Assembly (NCBI GenBank): GCA_017380575.1
Contig: JAFODS010000072.1
Span: 1-64,000, forward strand
Length of the DNA: 64,000 bases
Source of the DNA: Clostridia bacterium
Lineage (GTDB): Bacteria > Bacillota > Clostridia > Oscillospirales > Acutalibacteraceae
Direction: 5' to 3'
Shown here: in pieces, positions 35,006 through 43,285 of the stretch
Position numbering within the stretch: position 1 is the stretch's first letter
Layout: every line of letters starts with the position of its first letter
Notes under the pieces: generated by a model
What the model saw: the letters and a program-made list of their open reading frames with translations, nothing else
The model's database searches: none
What the model was told of the DNA's origin: nothing
Made by a program: the position numbers and the translations under genes

Positions 35006-36715
35006 ATGGCTATCGAAAAGTCAAAGGCTGAGCAGTACCGTGACGAACGTAAGGCACGTATTGCAGAAGCAGCAAAGAAAAATGCAAAAGATATGCAGAA
35101 GAAAAATGCAACAAAGAAGGTTGTAAAGAAGGTTGTTGCAATCGTTCTTGCAGTTGCAATCGTTCTTGGTGCAGTAGCAGTTGCTCTTAACTACTACGGT
35201 GTTTGGGACAGAACCTTAAGAGCAGGTTACGTAGGTTCTGAGGACAAGTTCTCAATGGCTGAATATGAGTATCATTATTGGGTAATGTATAACACATTAT
35301 TGGAAAAAGTTTCTAATCAGTACTCAACAGGCATCAATTATAACTACGATACAAACCTTCCCCCCGATAAGCAGACATCAACTGCTGAAGACGAGAAGGG
35401 TAACCCGATTTCCTGGGTTGAGTTTATCCGTAAGCAGACTCTTGATGATATCAAGCGTAGTAATATCCAGTACAACGAAGCTGTTAAGATGGGTCTCGGT
35501 GAGCTTACAGCTGCAGATGAGAAGCAGATTGACGAAACAGTTAACAGACTTCGTGAGCAGGCTTCAGGTGCAAATGCAGCAGAAGGTTCAACACAGCCGA
35601 AGTACACACTCAACGCTTACCTTCGTATGAACTTTGGTGAATATATGAACGAAAGATTCCTTCGCAAGATTATGGAGAAGGAAATCATCGCTCAGAAGTA
35701 CCTTGAGGCAAGACTTAAGGAAATCGCAGCTTCATATGACCAGAAGGATATCGACGCTGAGTACAACAAGGATAAGAGCTCTTTTGACCTTGTTGACTTC
35801 CGTTTGTATGCGTTCTCAAAGACAACTCTTACAGCTGAAACAGGCGAATCAAAGACAGCACTTGAAAAGCGTCAGAAGGAAGCTGACGAAAAGGTTAAGA
35901 AGGATGCAGATGCATTCCTTGCAGCTGTTACAGACGAAGCTACATTCCTTGCAAAAGCAAAGGATCTTAATAAGGATAACAAGGAATACGACGAAGATTC
36001 AGCAACTAACGGCAGCAGTACACTTAAGTCAGAAGCAACAAACATTTCAAAGGATCTTGGCGAGTGGGCATTCAATGCCGACACAAAGGTTAACGATAAG
36101 AAGATCTTCACATCAGCTGACGGTTCAAAGTATTATGTAGCTCTTCTTACAGCTAAGCCGTATCAGGTTGAAACTGTAAGCGTACGTCATATCCTTTTCT
36201 CAAACTCAGATGCACAGACAGGCGAAAAGCTTTCAGCAGATGAGATTGCACAGAAGGAAAAGGATGCAAAGGCTGTTCTTGACGAGTGGTCAAAGGGCGA
36301 CAAGACAGAAGACAGCTTTGCAGTTCTTGCAACAGAGCATACAGAAGACACAGGTTCTGCACAGTCAGGCGGTCTTTATGCAAACGTTCGTCCGGGTCGT
36401 ATGGTTCCCGAGTTTGATCAGTGGATCTTCGACAAGAACCGTAAGGCAGGCGACACAGAAATCGTTGAAACAGTTTACGGTTACCACGTAATGTACTTCG
36501 TTGCTAACGACGGTAAGTACTACGATGCAACAATCAGAAATTCAAAGGCACAGATTGACCTTCAGGCAGAGCTTGATGAACTCTTCAAGTCAGATGACTA
36601 CAAGGTTACTTACGGTCCGCGTACAGTTGAGTATGCAGAGAAGAAGTTGAACGACAGAATCGCAACTATCATCGCACAGCAGGCAGCTCAGCAGTCATAC
36701 GCTCCGCAGTATTAA
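35006..36715 (+). CDS. Membrane-anchored parvulin-type foldase (PrsA-like)
   Basis: 569 residues. A very basic cytoplasmic N terminus (about 1-41) precedes one helix (about 42-62). The extracytoplasmic part has a SurA/PrsA-like chaperone region (about 75-370) and a PPIC rotamase domain (about 395-495: VSVRHILFSNS ... SAQSGGLYANVRPGRMVPEFDQWIF ... VYGYHVMYF). It probably folds exported proteins. Unlike Bacillus PrsA it is not a lipoprotein. ATG 35006 is 8 nt from AAAGGA; ATG 34997 overlaps that site. The Ala/Lys/Thr-rich composition suggests high expression. Confidence 0.9.
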   Translation: MAIEKSKAEQYRDERKARIAEAAKKNAKDMQKKNATKKVVKKVVAIVLAVAIVLGAVAVALNYYGVWDRTLRAGYVGSEDKFSMAEYEYHYWVMYNTLLEKVSNQYSTGINYNYDTNLPPDKQTSTAEDEKGNPISWVEFIRKQTLDDIKRSNIQYNEAVKMGLGELTAADEKQIDETVNRLREQASGANAAEGSTQPKYTLNAYLRMNFGEYMNERFLRKIMEKEIIAQKYLEARLKEIAASYDQKDIDAEYNKDKSSFDLVDFRLYAFSKTTLTAETGESKTALEKRQKEADEKVKKDADAFLAAVTDEATFLAKAKDLNKDNKEYDEDSATNGSSTLKSEATNISKDLGEWAFNADTKVNDKKIFTSADGSKYYVALLTAKPYQVETVSVRHILFSNSDAQTGEKLSADEIAQKEKDAKAVLDEWSKGDKTEDSFAVLATEHTEDTGSAQSGGLYANVRPGRMVPEFDQWIFDKNRKAGDTEIVETVYGYHVMYFVANDGKYYDATIRNSKAQIDLQAELDELFKSDDYKVTYGPRTVEYAEKKLNDRIATIIAQQAAQQSYAPQY

Positions 36716-36729
36716 TTCAATCAAAACAA

Positions 36730-36765
36730 AAGACCGAGGCTTTAAAACCTCGGTCTTAATTTTTT
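36730..36765. terminator. Bidirectional terminator
   Basis: AAGACCGAGG and CCTCGGTCTT, perfect 10-bp stem, with A- and T-rich flanks, between the convergent foldase and alpha-galactosidase genes. Confidence 0.92.
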
Positions 36766-38947
36766 AAGCTTCTTTGAAGTGAACCATAAAGTTCATACCG
36801 CCGTTGATGTCACCGCCGATTGTGAGGTTTACACCTGCATTCATAAGCAATGCACCTGAATAAACTTCACCGTCTTCTTCGTTAACATACATCTTGTTTT
36901 CGTCAAGACCCTTAAGCTTTACGTTAAGGAAGTTGTGCGGAGTACGGTTTTTGATAACAACCGTAAGAAGTGTTTCGCTCTTGTCCTTTGAAACAAATGA
37001 CCATGCACACTTGAATTCATCCTCTGTGGGAGCGATTATTCTGTAAAGGTCACCGTAGTGAGTAAGGTCGTAATATTTGTGATAAAGTGCAGAAGTCTTT
37101 TTAACAATTTCCTTATCCTCATCAGTAAGGTGTTTCGGGTCAAGCTCGTAACCGAATGTGCCCCAGAGTGCAACTGCTGCTTTTGTTTCAATTCCTGTTC
37201 GGCTGCATGCTGAAACGTGAGCGCCCATACTTGAAGCAGGATAACACATTGATGTACCGAATTGAATTCTCAGTCTTTCAATCGGGTCTGTGTTATCTGA
37301 ACACCATGTCTGCGGCATATAGTAGAGAATACCCGGGTCGTATCTTCCGCCACCGCCTGCACAGCTTTCGAAGAGAATGTCAGGGAAAGCGGAGGTGATT
37401 CTGTCCATAAGCTCGTATGTGCCGAGGATGAATCTGTGGAAGAATTCTTTCTGATGCTTTTTGTCAAGACCCATTGAAGCGGGTTCTGAAATCGGACGGT
37501 TATAGTCCCATTTGAGGTAAGCGATATTATTCTTTGAAAGCACGTCGTACATCTGATTGAAGATATTGTCACGAACGTCCTGTCTTGTCATATCGATAAC
37601 ATACTGCTGTCTTGCAGGTGAAATATCTCTTCCTTCAACGTGAACGCACCAGTCAGGATGTGCTCTGTAAATATCGGAATCGGGAGAAATCATTTCAGGC
37701 TCGTACCATATGCCGAATTCCATACCCTCAGCGTTTACTCTTTCAATAAGCTTTGAAAGCGGACCGTTGAGCTTTTCTTCGTTTACGTACCAGTCACCAA
37801 GAGATGAATCGTCTCTGTTTCTTACACCGAACCAACCGTCGTCCATAACGAGAAGCTCGCAACCGAGTTCCTTTGCCTGCTTTGCATAGCGTACAAGAGT
37901 TTCGTCGTCAAAGTCAAAGCCTGAGCCTTCCCAGCTGTTGATAAGAAGCGGACGCTTTTTCTTTTTCCATGTGCCGCGGATAAGGTTGTTAGCATAAAAA
38001 TCGTGGAATGTACGGCTCATACCGCCAAGTCCGTTTGGTGAGTATGCCATAACAGCCTCAGGTGCCTGGAATTCTTCGCCGGGTTCAAGGTACCAGTTGA
38101 AATCAATCGGATTGATACCCATAACAAGACGTGTGCAATCCATATAATCAGTTTCAATGTCGATTGCAAAGTTTCCGCTGTAAACAAAGTTAAAGCCGAA
38201 TGCATCACCGTAATCTTCTCCGCCTTTGTCATCAACAAGGGCTACAAACGGGTTGTGATTGTGGCTTGATGAGCCTCTCTTACTTGCGACGGACTGAATT
38301 CCGTGAGCAAGATGACGTGTCTGTACGGTTCTTTCTCTTAACCATGTGCCGTAGAGGTTAATCATGTTATAGCTCATTGAAGGGAAGTTTACACAGCAAC
38401 TTGCAACTTTTTCAATGTCAAAAGCTTCGTTTCCTGTGTTTTCTATCTTGACACTTTGTGTAATTATGCTATGATTTTTAAAAGCGGTAAAACAAAGTGT
38501 AACCTTTGCTCCCGTGAATTTATCAATGGTGATAATCTCAAGTGTGTCTGCTTCGTCGTCGGAGTTGCAGTATGTTGCGGGAAGACCCTTAAGCTTCGGT
38601 TTACCACTGTAAATCTTATGGTCAAGGTATCTTATATCCGTTGTTGCTCTGCCTTCGCTGTCCCTGATTGCAAGTGCTGCAAGGCGGAAATCACCGTTGC
38701 CGTTGCAGGAATAAGCCATCGGCTGAATGTCCATAGAGAAAACACCGTTGTCGGCAGTTGATGCTGTCAGGGGAGAGATTGAAGCAAATCCGCCTCTGTA
38801 AGCTGTTGAAATAAGATTGGTGTCGGGGATTTTCTTTCCGTAATAAAGCTGGACAAGGAAATCACCCTCGAAAATACCAATCGCATAAGTTGATTCAAGT
38901 GAATCAATCTTAAAAATTTTACGTTCTTTATCAAATGTAATCGGCAT
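36764..38947 (-). CDS. GH36 alpha-galactosidase, cytosolic
   Basis: The 727-residue length fits bacterial tetrameric GH36 alpha-galactosidases. The N-terminal beta-sandwich (to about 330) precedes the barrel with NSWEGSGFDF, LLVMDDGWFG and the nucleophile D481 in LKWDYNR; D551 in WCSDNTD is the acid/base. It also has the ESCAGGGGRYD loop. It hydrolyses terminal alpha-1,6-galactose of melibiose or raffinose-type sugars. No signal peptide, so sugars must be imported; no transporter gene is adjacent. AAAGGATG precedes the start. Confidence 0.95.
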   Translation of the reverse strand: MPITFDKERKIFKIDSLESTYAIGIFEGDFLVQLYYGKKIPDTNLISTAYRGGFASISPLTASTADNGVFSMDIQPMAYSCNGNGDFRLAALAIRDSEGRATTDIRYLDHKIYSGKPKLKGLPATYCNSDDEADTLEIITIDKFTGAKVTLCFTAFKNHSIITQSVKIENTGNEAFDIEKVASCCVNFPSMSYNMINLYGTWLRERTVQTRHLAHGIQSVASKRGSSSHNHNPFVALVDDKGGEDYGDAFGFNFVYSGNFAIDIETDYMDCTRLVMGINPIDFNWYLEPGEEFQAPEAVMAYSPNGLGGMSRTFHDFYANNLIRGTWKKKKRPLLINSWEGSGFDFDDETLVRYAKQAKELGCELLVMDDGWFGVRNRDDSSLGDWYVNEEKLNGPLSKLIERVNAEGMEFGIWYEPEMISPDSDIYRAHPDWCVHVEGRDISPARQQYVIDMTRQDVRDNIFNQMYDVLSKNNIAYLKWDYNRPISEPASMGLDKKHQKEFFHRFILGTYELMDRITSAFPDILFESCAGGGGRYDPGILYYMPQTWCSDNTDPIERLRIQFGTSMCYPASSMGAHVSACSRTGIETKAAVALWGTFGYELDPKHLTDEDKEIVKKTSALYHKYYDLTHYGDLYRIIAPTEDEFKCAWSFVSKDKSETLLTVVIKNRTPHNFLNVKLKGLDENKMYVNEEDGEVYSGALLMNAGVNLTIGGDINGGMNFMVHFKEA

Positions 38948-38960
38948 AAAATCATCCTTT

Positions 38961-38978
38961 CTCAGGTGAAACCACCTG
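38961..38978 (-). promoter_or_regulatory. Leader hairpin / possible operator of the GH36 gene
   Basis: TCAGGTG and CACCTGA arms of 7 bp around a 4-nt loop, between the -10 box and the ribosome site of the alpha-galactosidase gene. Confidence 0.4.
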
Positions 38979-38982
38979 AAAA

Positions 38983-39013
38983 GATTTTAGCATACATCTA
39001 TATTGACAGTCAA
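38983..39013 (-). promoter_or_regulatory. Promoter of the GH36 gene
   Basis: Minus strand TTGACT (39008-39013) and TAAAAT (38983-38988) with a 19-bp spacer. The -35 sits in the palindrome TTGACAGTCAA (39003-39013). Confidence 0.5.
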
Positions 39014-39038
39014 TGTAAATTGCAAAGGATTTTTGGTT

Positions 39039-39731
39039 ATGGAGAAGAAAAACATTCACAAAGACCACAGACAAAGAGTACGTTCAAGATACTTCAAAGA
39101 AGGTATCGGCTCTATGGCTGACCACAATATAATAGAGTTCCTGCTTTTTTACGGTATACCGTTCAAGGATACAAACAATGTCGCCCACGGTCTTGTTGAA
39201 AAGTTCGGTGACCTCAACGGCATACTTGAAGCTCCGAAAGAGGAGCTGATGAAGGTTGACGGAGTCGGCGAAAATACAGCTGCACTGATACGACTTACGC
39301 ACGACGTTGCACTTCTTTATAACGAAAGAAAACAGCAACGTGCTCTTGACGAAACGGAAAAAGCTTTTATACCTTATATAGAAGCAAAATATTCGGGTGA
39401 AAGAAGAGAAATTGTTTATCTTATCTGCCTTGATGCAAACGGAAAGCTTCAACGCTGTATAAAAGTCTGCGACGGTTCACCCGATACCGCAGTTGTTGAC
39501 ACTCGTGCGATTGTTGAAACTGTTGTACGTTTTGATTCAAAGCACGTTGTTCTTGCACATAACCATCCGAACGGATTTGCGGTTCCTTCGTTGGCTGACG
39601 TAAAAACAACGGAAGACCTGATTCCCGTGCTTGATGCAATCGGTGTCAATCTTGTTGACCACATTATCGTTTCTACGGACGATACTTTTTCAATGGCACA
39701 AAGCAATAAGTACGGATATTTATTCAATTAG
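39039..39731 (+). CDS. radC: RadC/JAB-domain protein
   Basis: 230 residues. An N-terminal UPF0758 helix-hairpin-helix part (KVDGVGENTAALIRL near 70) precedes a JAMM/MPN+ metalloprotease-like domain with HNHPNGFAVPSLAD as the zinc site. The long-assumed DNA-repair role of RadC is doubtful; function remains open. Start is ATG 39039, 9 nt from AAAGGA. Its last 8 bp overlap the end of the convergent yqfD gene. Confidence 0.9.
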   Translation: MEKKNIHKDHRQRVRSRYFKEGIGSMADHNIIEFLLFYGIPFKDTNNVAHGLVEKFGDLNGILEAPKEELMKVDGVGENTAALIRLTHDVALLYNERKQQRALDETEKAFIPYIEAKYSGERREIVYLICLDANGKLQRCIKVCDGSPDTAVVDTRAIVETVVRFDSKHVVLAHNHPNGFAVPSLADVKTTEDLIPVLDAIGVNLVDHIIVSTDDTFSMAQSNKYGYLFN

Positions 39732-40908
39732 TTTCTTCGATCTCGGCTTCTTCAATATCGAAAGGTACACTTTTTCCGATGTTTTCATAACAGAAATAGT
39801 TTCCGTTAATTTCAATGAAATCATCTTTTTCGGTCATTGAAACCTCCTGATTTATAATCTGTGTGTGTTGTGTTTCCGAGTGGCTTTTAAGTGCATATTC
39901 TGTCATCGCCATGAGTTCTGCCTGAGCTTTACTCATGGTGATTTCTTTTTCGTCTTCGTAAGTTGTGTAAATACGGTAATTGATTCCGAACGGCAATTCT
40001 TTTCCGTTTATTTTAAGTCTTGAACGGTGAATGTAACAGTCGCCGTCATCCTTCGGAGGAAAGATTTCCACACCTAAAAAGAAAATTGACCAGACTTTCT
40101 TTTCTTCAGGCGTGCAAACAGTAATTTTTTTGTCTGTTTCACTTTTTACTTTAATATTTGTTTTTGCAACGGCATAACCGTCGGCATCGGTGAAAAGATT
40201 TGTCTGCAGTCTGCTTTCTGTAATTCCGCTGATAAGAAGATCACCCTCAAGCACGGGCTGACCGATTCCGACAGCTGCGGAACCGCGGTAAACCTCAAGG
40301 ATTTCTACCTGTCCGTCTTTTGAAGCGACTATATTTGAAGTGCCGTGATGTGTTTCGATTTCAGGCGTTTTTTTCAGTTCACGTATTTTTATTTCCGCAG
40401 TACACCCGTGTATGCTGATTGCTGCCCAGGAAGCATTGCCGAGCTTCTGCATAGCGGAACTTTCTATCTGTGCAAACTTAAGATTGTTTATCCTTTTTCC
40501 GATTTTAAGTCCCGATTCTTCAAAAGCTTCAAGCACTTCGCTGTCTGTCAGATGCTCATTTCCCGAAACCTCGATAATCCATACGTGTCCCGTGAGAAGC
40601 ACAAGAATAAGGAAAGCGACAACAAAGCCTGAAATAAGAGCTGTACGTCGCGAATAGCGGTTAATGAAAAACGGCAGACCGTATTTGTGTTTTATGCGTA
40701 CCTTCATAGAGCTTTTTCTTGCAGGTGAACGTATTCTGCGGTAGCCTTTGGCGGTTGTTTTTGCTGAAATTAAACCGTCTTTTTTTGCAACATCCCAAAG
40801 CGGGATATTATTTACTGTGCAGGAATTTATAAATCTTTCGCTGAATCCGTTTTCGGCAGTGAATTCGACGCACCCGAAAACAAAATTAAGTATATCTCTT
40901 GTTACCAT
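39724..40908 (-). CDS. yqfD: Sporulation protein YqfD
   Basis: 394 residues. A soluble N-terminal part (about 1-88) precedes one membrane helix (about 89-110) and a POTRA-like extracytoplasmic domain starting VSGNEHLTDSEVLEAFEESGL. C-terminal WSIFFLGVEIFPP also fits the family. It is a sigma-E-dependent mother-cell membrane protein essential for sporulation in some Firmicutes. Translationally coupled to yqfC by an ATGA overlap. Confidence 0.93.
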   Translation of the reverse strand: MVTRDILNFVFGCVEFTAENGFSERFINSCTVNNIPLWDVAKKDGLISAKTTAKGYRRIRSPARKSSMKVRIKHKYGLPFFINRYSRRTALISGFVVAFLILVLLTGHVWIIEVSGNEHLTDSEVLEAFEESGLKIGKRINNLKFAQIESSAMQKLGNASWAAISIHGCTAEIKIRELKKTPEIETHHGTSNIVASKDGQVEILEVYRGSAAVGIGQPVLEGDLLISGITESRLQTNLFTDADGYAVAKTNIKVKSETDKKITVCTPEEKKVWSIFFLGVEIFPPKDDGDCYIHRSRLKINGKELPFGINYRIYTTYEDEKEITMSKAQAELMAMTEYALKSHSETQHTQIINQEVSMTEKDDFIEINGNYFCYENIGKSVPFDIEEAEIEETN

Positions 40909-41201
40909 CAGCCGCTGAACTCCACGTTGACAATGAATCCCTCTACCAAAGCCTGCTCCATGGAAAGGGATTTGATTGTCAGCGAATTTCCTTCAAAGGT
41001 AACGCTCTTTTTACCAAGGCTGAGAGTGATTAGATTTTCGCTGTACTCCGAAACTCCTTTGCAGCCGTCAATAAGAGCACAGCGGTTGGACATAATTTCA
41101 ATGTATCCGCAGTTTGTACATACATCCTCGTCAATTTCGAGCTTGTCGCAAATACGGTGTGAAAGGGGAGTGCGGTTCTGCCTGTAATCTGAAAAAGCCA
41201 T
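40908..41201 (-). CDS. yqfC: Sporulation protein YqfC (YabP family)
   Basis: 97 residues with a YabP/YqfC beta-rich fold (CGYIEIMSNRCALIDGCKGVSEYSENLITLSLG). An atypical CTNC motif sits at about 28-31. It is the first gene of the yqfC-yqfD pair expressed in the mother cell. AGGAGG precedes the start. phoH and ybeY, which usually follow yqfD, are absent here. Confidence 0.9.
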   Translation of the reverse strand: MAFSDYRQNRTPLSHRICDKLEIDEDVCTNCGYIEIMSNRCALIDGCKGVSEYSENLITLSLGKKSVTFEGNSLTIKSLSMEQALVEGFIVNVEFSG

Positions 41202-41214
41202 AAAAACCTCCTAT

Positions 41215-41243
41215 CATAATAAGGCGATTTCTTCTCATATATA
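41215..41243 (+). promoter_or_regulatory. Possible sigma-E type promoter of ylbJ
   Basis: ATAATA (41215-41220), 15-bp spacer, CATATATA (41236-41243) resembles the sigma-E pattern ATA ... CATACAAT. Weak, but the gene is a known sigma-E target in Bacillus. Confidence 0.35.
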
Positions 41244-41259
41244 TTTACGGGTGATTCGC

Positions 41260-42321
41260 ATGAAAAATTACAGAGTAAGGTTCGTTTTATGTTTTTTTGC
41301 AGTAATTGTTTTTATAACGGCTTTTTTCATAAGTCCCGAAACGGTGATAGGAGGGGTAAGTAACGGACTGAAGCTTTGTGCCGTGTCAGTAATTCCGTCG
41401 CTGTTTCCGTTTATTGTGCTTTCGGATTATCTTATCCGATCAAGGTCAGTTGAAATTTTCGGAAGATTTCTTGAGCCTGTTACAAAAGCTGTTTTCCGTC
41501 TGCCGGGGAGTGCAGGCTGTGCCGTAATTATGAGCCTTGTCGGCGGATATCCCGTTGGTGCAGGGATGATTGTAAAGCTCCTTGAAAACGGAAGCATAAG
41601 TCAGAATCAGGCTAAACGTATGATGTTGTTTTGTGTTAATGCAGGACCTGCTTTTGTTATCGGCACAGTAGGTACGGTGATGTTTTCAAACAGAAAAGCA
41701 GGTATAATTCTTTATCTGTCTATGATAGTATCTGCGTTGGTAATGGGAGCGTTCTTTCGTTTCTTTGAAAGCTCAGCGTTGGAAATAAAAACAAAAACAC
41801 CCGAATTTAAATCGGGCGTTATGAATCAGAGCGTAACAAACAGCATAAATTCAATGTTTAACCTTTGTGCCTGGGTGGTGCTCTTTTCGTGCGTAAATGC
41901 TTTGCTTGAAAGCTTCAGTATTCCTGACAGCGTAATGATGTGGATTAAAATGATAACGGAAGTAACGGGAGGGTGTGTTGCGGCTTCGGGGAAATATCCC
42001 GTAAGTATTCAGGCTTTGATAATTGGATGGGCCGGTCTGTCCGTTCACTGTCAGCTTTTGCCGTACATAAAAGAAACGCAGGTGAAATACCTGCACTTTA
42101 TCTTATCTCGTTTGTTTCACGGAGCGTTATCCGCTACAATTGCTGAATTTTTGTTCTGGCTTTTCCCTTGTCAGACGAGTGTTTTTTCGACAAATACAGA
42201 AGTGTTACCACAGTTATATTCGGTCTCTGTTCCTGCGGCAGTTGCAACCGTGATTCTTGCATTAATGCTTACCGCAGAGATGACGACAGTGTTCAGAAAT
42301 AAAAATAACGGCGAAGCATAA
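41260..42321 (+). CDS. ylbJ: Sporulation integral membrane protein YlbJ
   Basis: 353 residues and about eight helices with nucleoside-recognition-domain repeats: SNGLKLCAVSVIPSLFPFIVLSDYL, GCAVIMSLVGGYPVGAGM, NAGPAFVIGTVG. YlbJ is needed for spore cortex formation. ATG 41260 is preferred to GTG 41251, although the ribosome site (GGGTG) is weak either way. It is transcribed away from yqfC-yqfD, which clusters sporulation genes at this spot. Confidence 0.9.
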   Translation: MKNYRVRFVLCFFAVIVFITAFFISPETVIGGVSNGLKLCAVSVIPSLFPFIVLSDYLIRSRSVEIFGRFLEPVTKAVFRLPGSAGCAVIMSLVGGYPVGAGMIVKLLENGSISQNQAKRMMLFCVNAGPAFVIGTVGTVMFSNRKAGIILYLSMIVSALVMGAFFRFFESSALEIKTKTPEFKSGVMNQSVTNSINSMFNLCAWVVLFSCVNALLESFSIPDSVMMWIKMITEVTGGCVAASGKYPVSIQALIIGWAGLSVHCQLLPYIKETQVKYLHFILSRLFHGALSATIAEFLFWLFPCQTSVFSTNTEVLPQLYSVSVPAAVATVILALMLTAEMTTVFRNKNNGEA

Positions 42322-42329
42322 CTTCGTCG

Positions 42330-42536
42330 TTATCTGTTAATTTCAGGATTATCGGTTCTTTCCAAAAGGTAATCGATAGACACGTTAAAGTAATCGGCAA
42401 TCGCAATAAGCTCGGCGTAGCCGGCTTCGCGTTCCCCGGTTTCGTATCTGCTGATTGTGTTTTGGTTCATGTTTAATTCCATTGCTAATTTTAATTGAGA
42501 TATGTTGCGGCTTTTGCGGAGTTCTTTCAACTTCAT
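42330..42536 (-). CDS. Xre-family transcriptional regulator
   Basis: 68 residues, essentially one helix-turn-helix (LKLAMELNMNQNTISRYETGERE) plus the common tail IAIADYFNVSIDYLLERTDN. Start at ATG 42536, about 8 nt from AGAGG; an in-frame TTG at 42545 overlaps that site. Target unknown. Its stop lies 8 bp from the convergent ylbJ stop with no terminator between. Confidence 0.9.
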   Translation of the reverse strand: MKLKELRKSRNISQLKLAMELNMNQNTISRYETGEREAGYAELIAIADYFNVSIDYLLERTDNPEINR

Positions 42537-42680
42537 ACAAATCAACCTCTTTTGTTAATTATATCGAATTTGTTATACTTTTAACATCCCAATGTGGTAT
42601 AAAAATATGCTTGATAATACGTTGTTTTCTTATTATTCTTACAAATTTGTTATGAAGTTTGTCGTTAATTTTCCAATCTC

Positions 42681-42709
42681 TTGAAAGAGAAAAAATAATA
42701 TGATATAAT
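42681..42709 (+). promoter_or_regulatory. Promoter of the 42749 gene
   Basis: TTGAAA (42681-42686), 17-bp spacer, TATAAT (42704-42709). Confidence 0.82.
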
Positions 42710-42748
42710 AATTAAGTTATTAAGACTATACTCCGAAGGATGATAAAA

Positions 42749-42967
42749 ATGAGGAAGAATATTATAAATTCGCAAGAAAGAACTCCTGCGTGCCGTATAT
42801 GCTCTCACGGCATACTCTCGCCCGACGGTGAAAGTGTACTCTGCGTTAAAACAGGCATAAGACAGCTTGATTCAAGCTGCAGAAGCTTTAAATACGATCC
42901 GCTTAAAAGAGTGCCTGAACGTGCTCCGACAGCAGGTGGATTTACAAAAGAAGATTTTGAACTTTAA
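42749..42967 (+). CDS. Small Cys-rich protein of unknown function
   Basis: 72 residues with CRICSHG (about 14-20), a single Cys at about 31 and another near 43, a pattern that could bind one zinc or a cluster. The Pro/Arg-rich C terminus ends FTKEDFEL. ATG 42749 is 8 nt from GAAGGA. It has a near-consensus promoter, so it is probably a real expressed gene. No family recognised. Confidence 0.75.
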   Translation: MRKNIINSQERTPACRICSHGILSPDGESVLCVKTGIRQLDSSCRSFKYDPLKRVPERAPTAGGFTKEDFEL

Positions 42968-42971
42968 TTCA

Positions 42972-43266
42972 CGGGGCGTTCGCCGAGTTCCCATAAGGAA
43001 GTTTTTGTTTCTCGAACAAAATTCCTTGTATTATTGCCAAAAGCCTCGCAAGGCGCCAGCCTTGCTACATTTTTGGCTTCAATTCAAGAAATTTTGCCTT
43101 CCTACGAAACTGCGAAGCACTTTAAAATGCGAAATTGCGTGTGCAAGAAAAGGCGAAAACCATCAATAACGCTGACGCGTACCGATGGTTTTCAACGCAT
43201 TATTGTGCCGCAAGTTCACATTTTAAAGAAAAACTGCCTTACGGGAGCTCGGCGTAATACGTCCCT
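42972..43266. mobile_element. MITE-like element with about 40-bp imperfect terminal inverted repeats
   Basis: The left end (42973-43013) reads GGGCGTTCGCCGAGTTCCC then TAAGGAAGTTTTTGTTT. The right end (43224-43265), reverse-complemented, reads nearly the same (ACGCCGAGCTCCC, TAAGGCAGTTTTTCTTT). Internally GAAAACCATC and GATGGTTTTC form a perfect 10-bp palindrome, and AAGGC/GCCTT make another. No convincing ORF is inside. The block begins 5 bp after one stop and ends just before the glycerate kinase ribosome site, so its transcript would be strongly folded. Confidence 0.65.
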
Positions 43267-43285
43267 TTTTCTTTAGGAGGATTTT

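Noticed and set aside
41251-41259. GTG 41251 as the ylbJ start
   Set aside because: Adds three residues, has no ribosome site upstream, and GGGTG fits ATG 41260 better.
42968-43285. Protein-coding gene in the gap before glycerate kinase (frames at 42867-43169 and 43034-43276)
   Set aside because: Both frames run through the inverted-repeat element, lack ribosome sites and show no family features.
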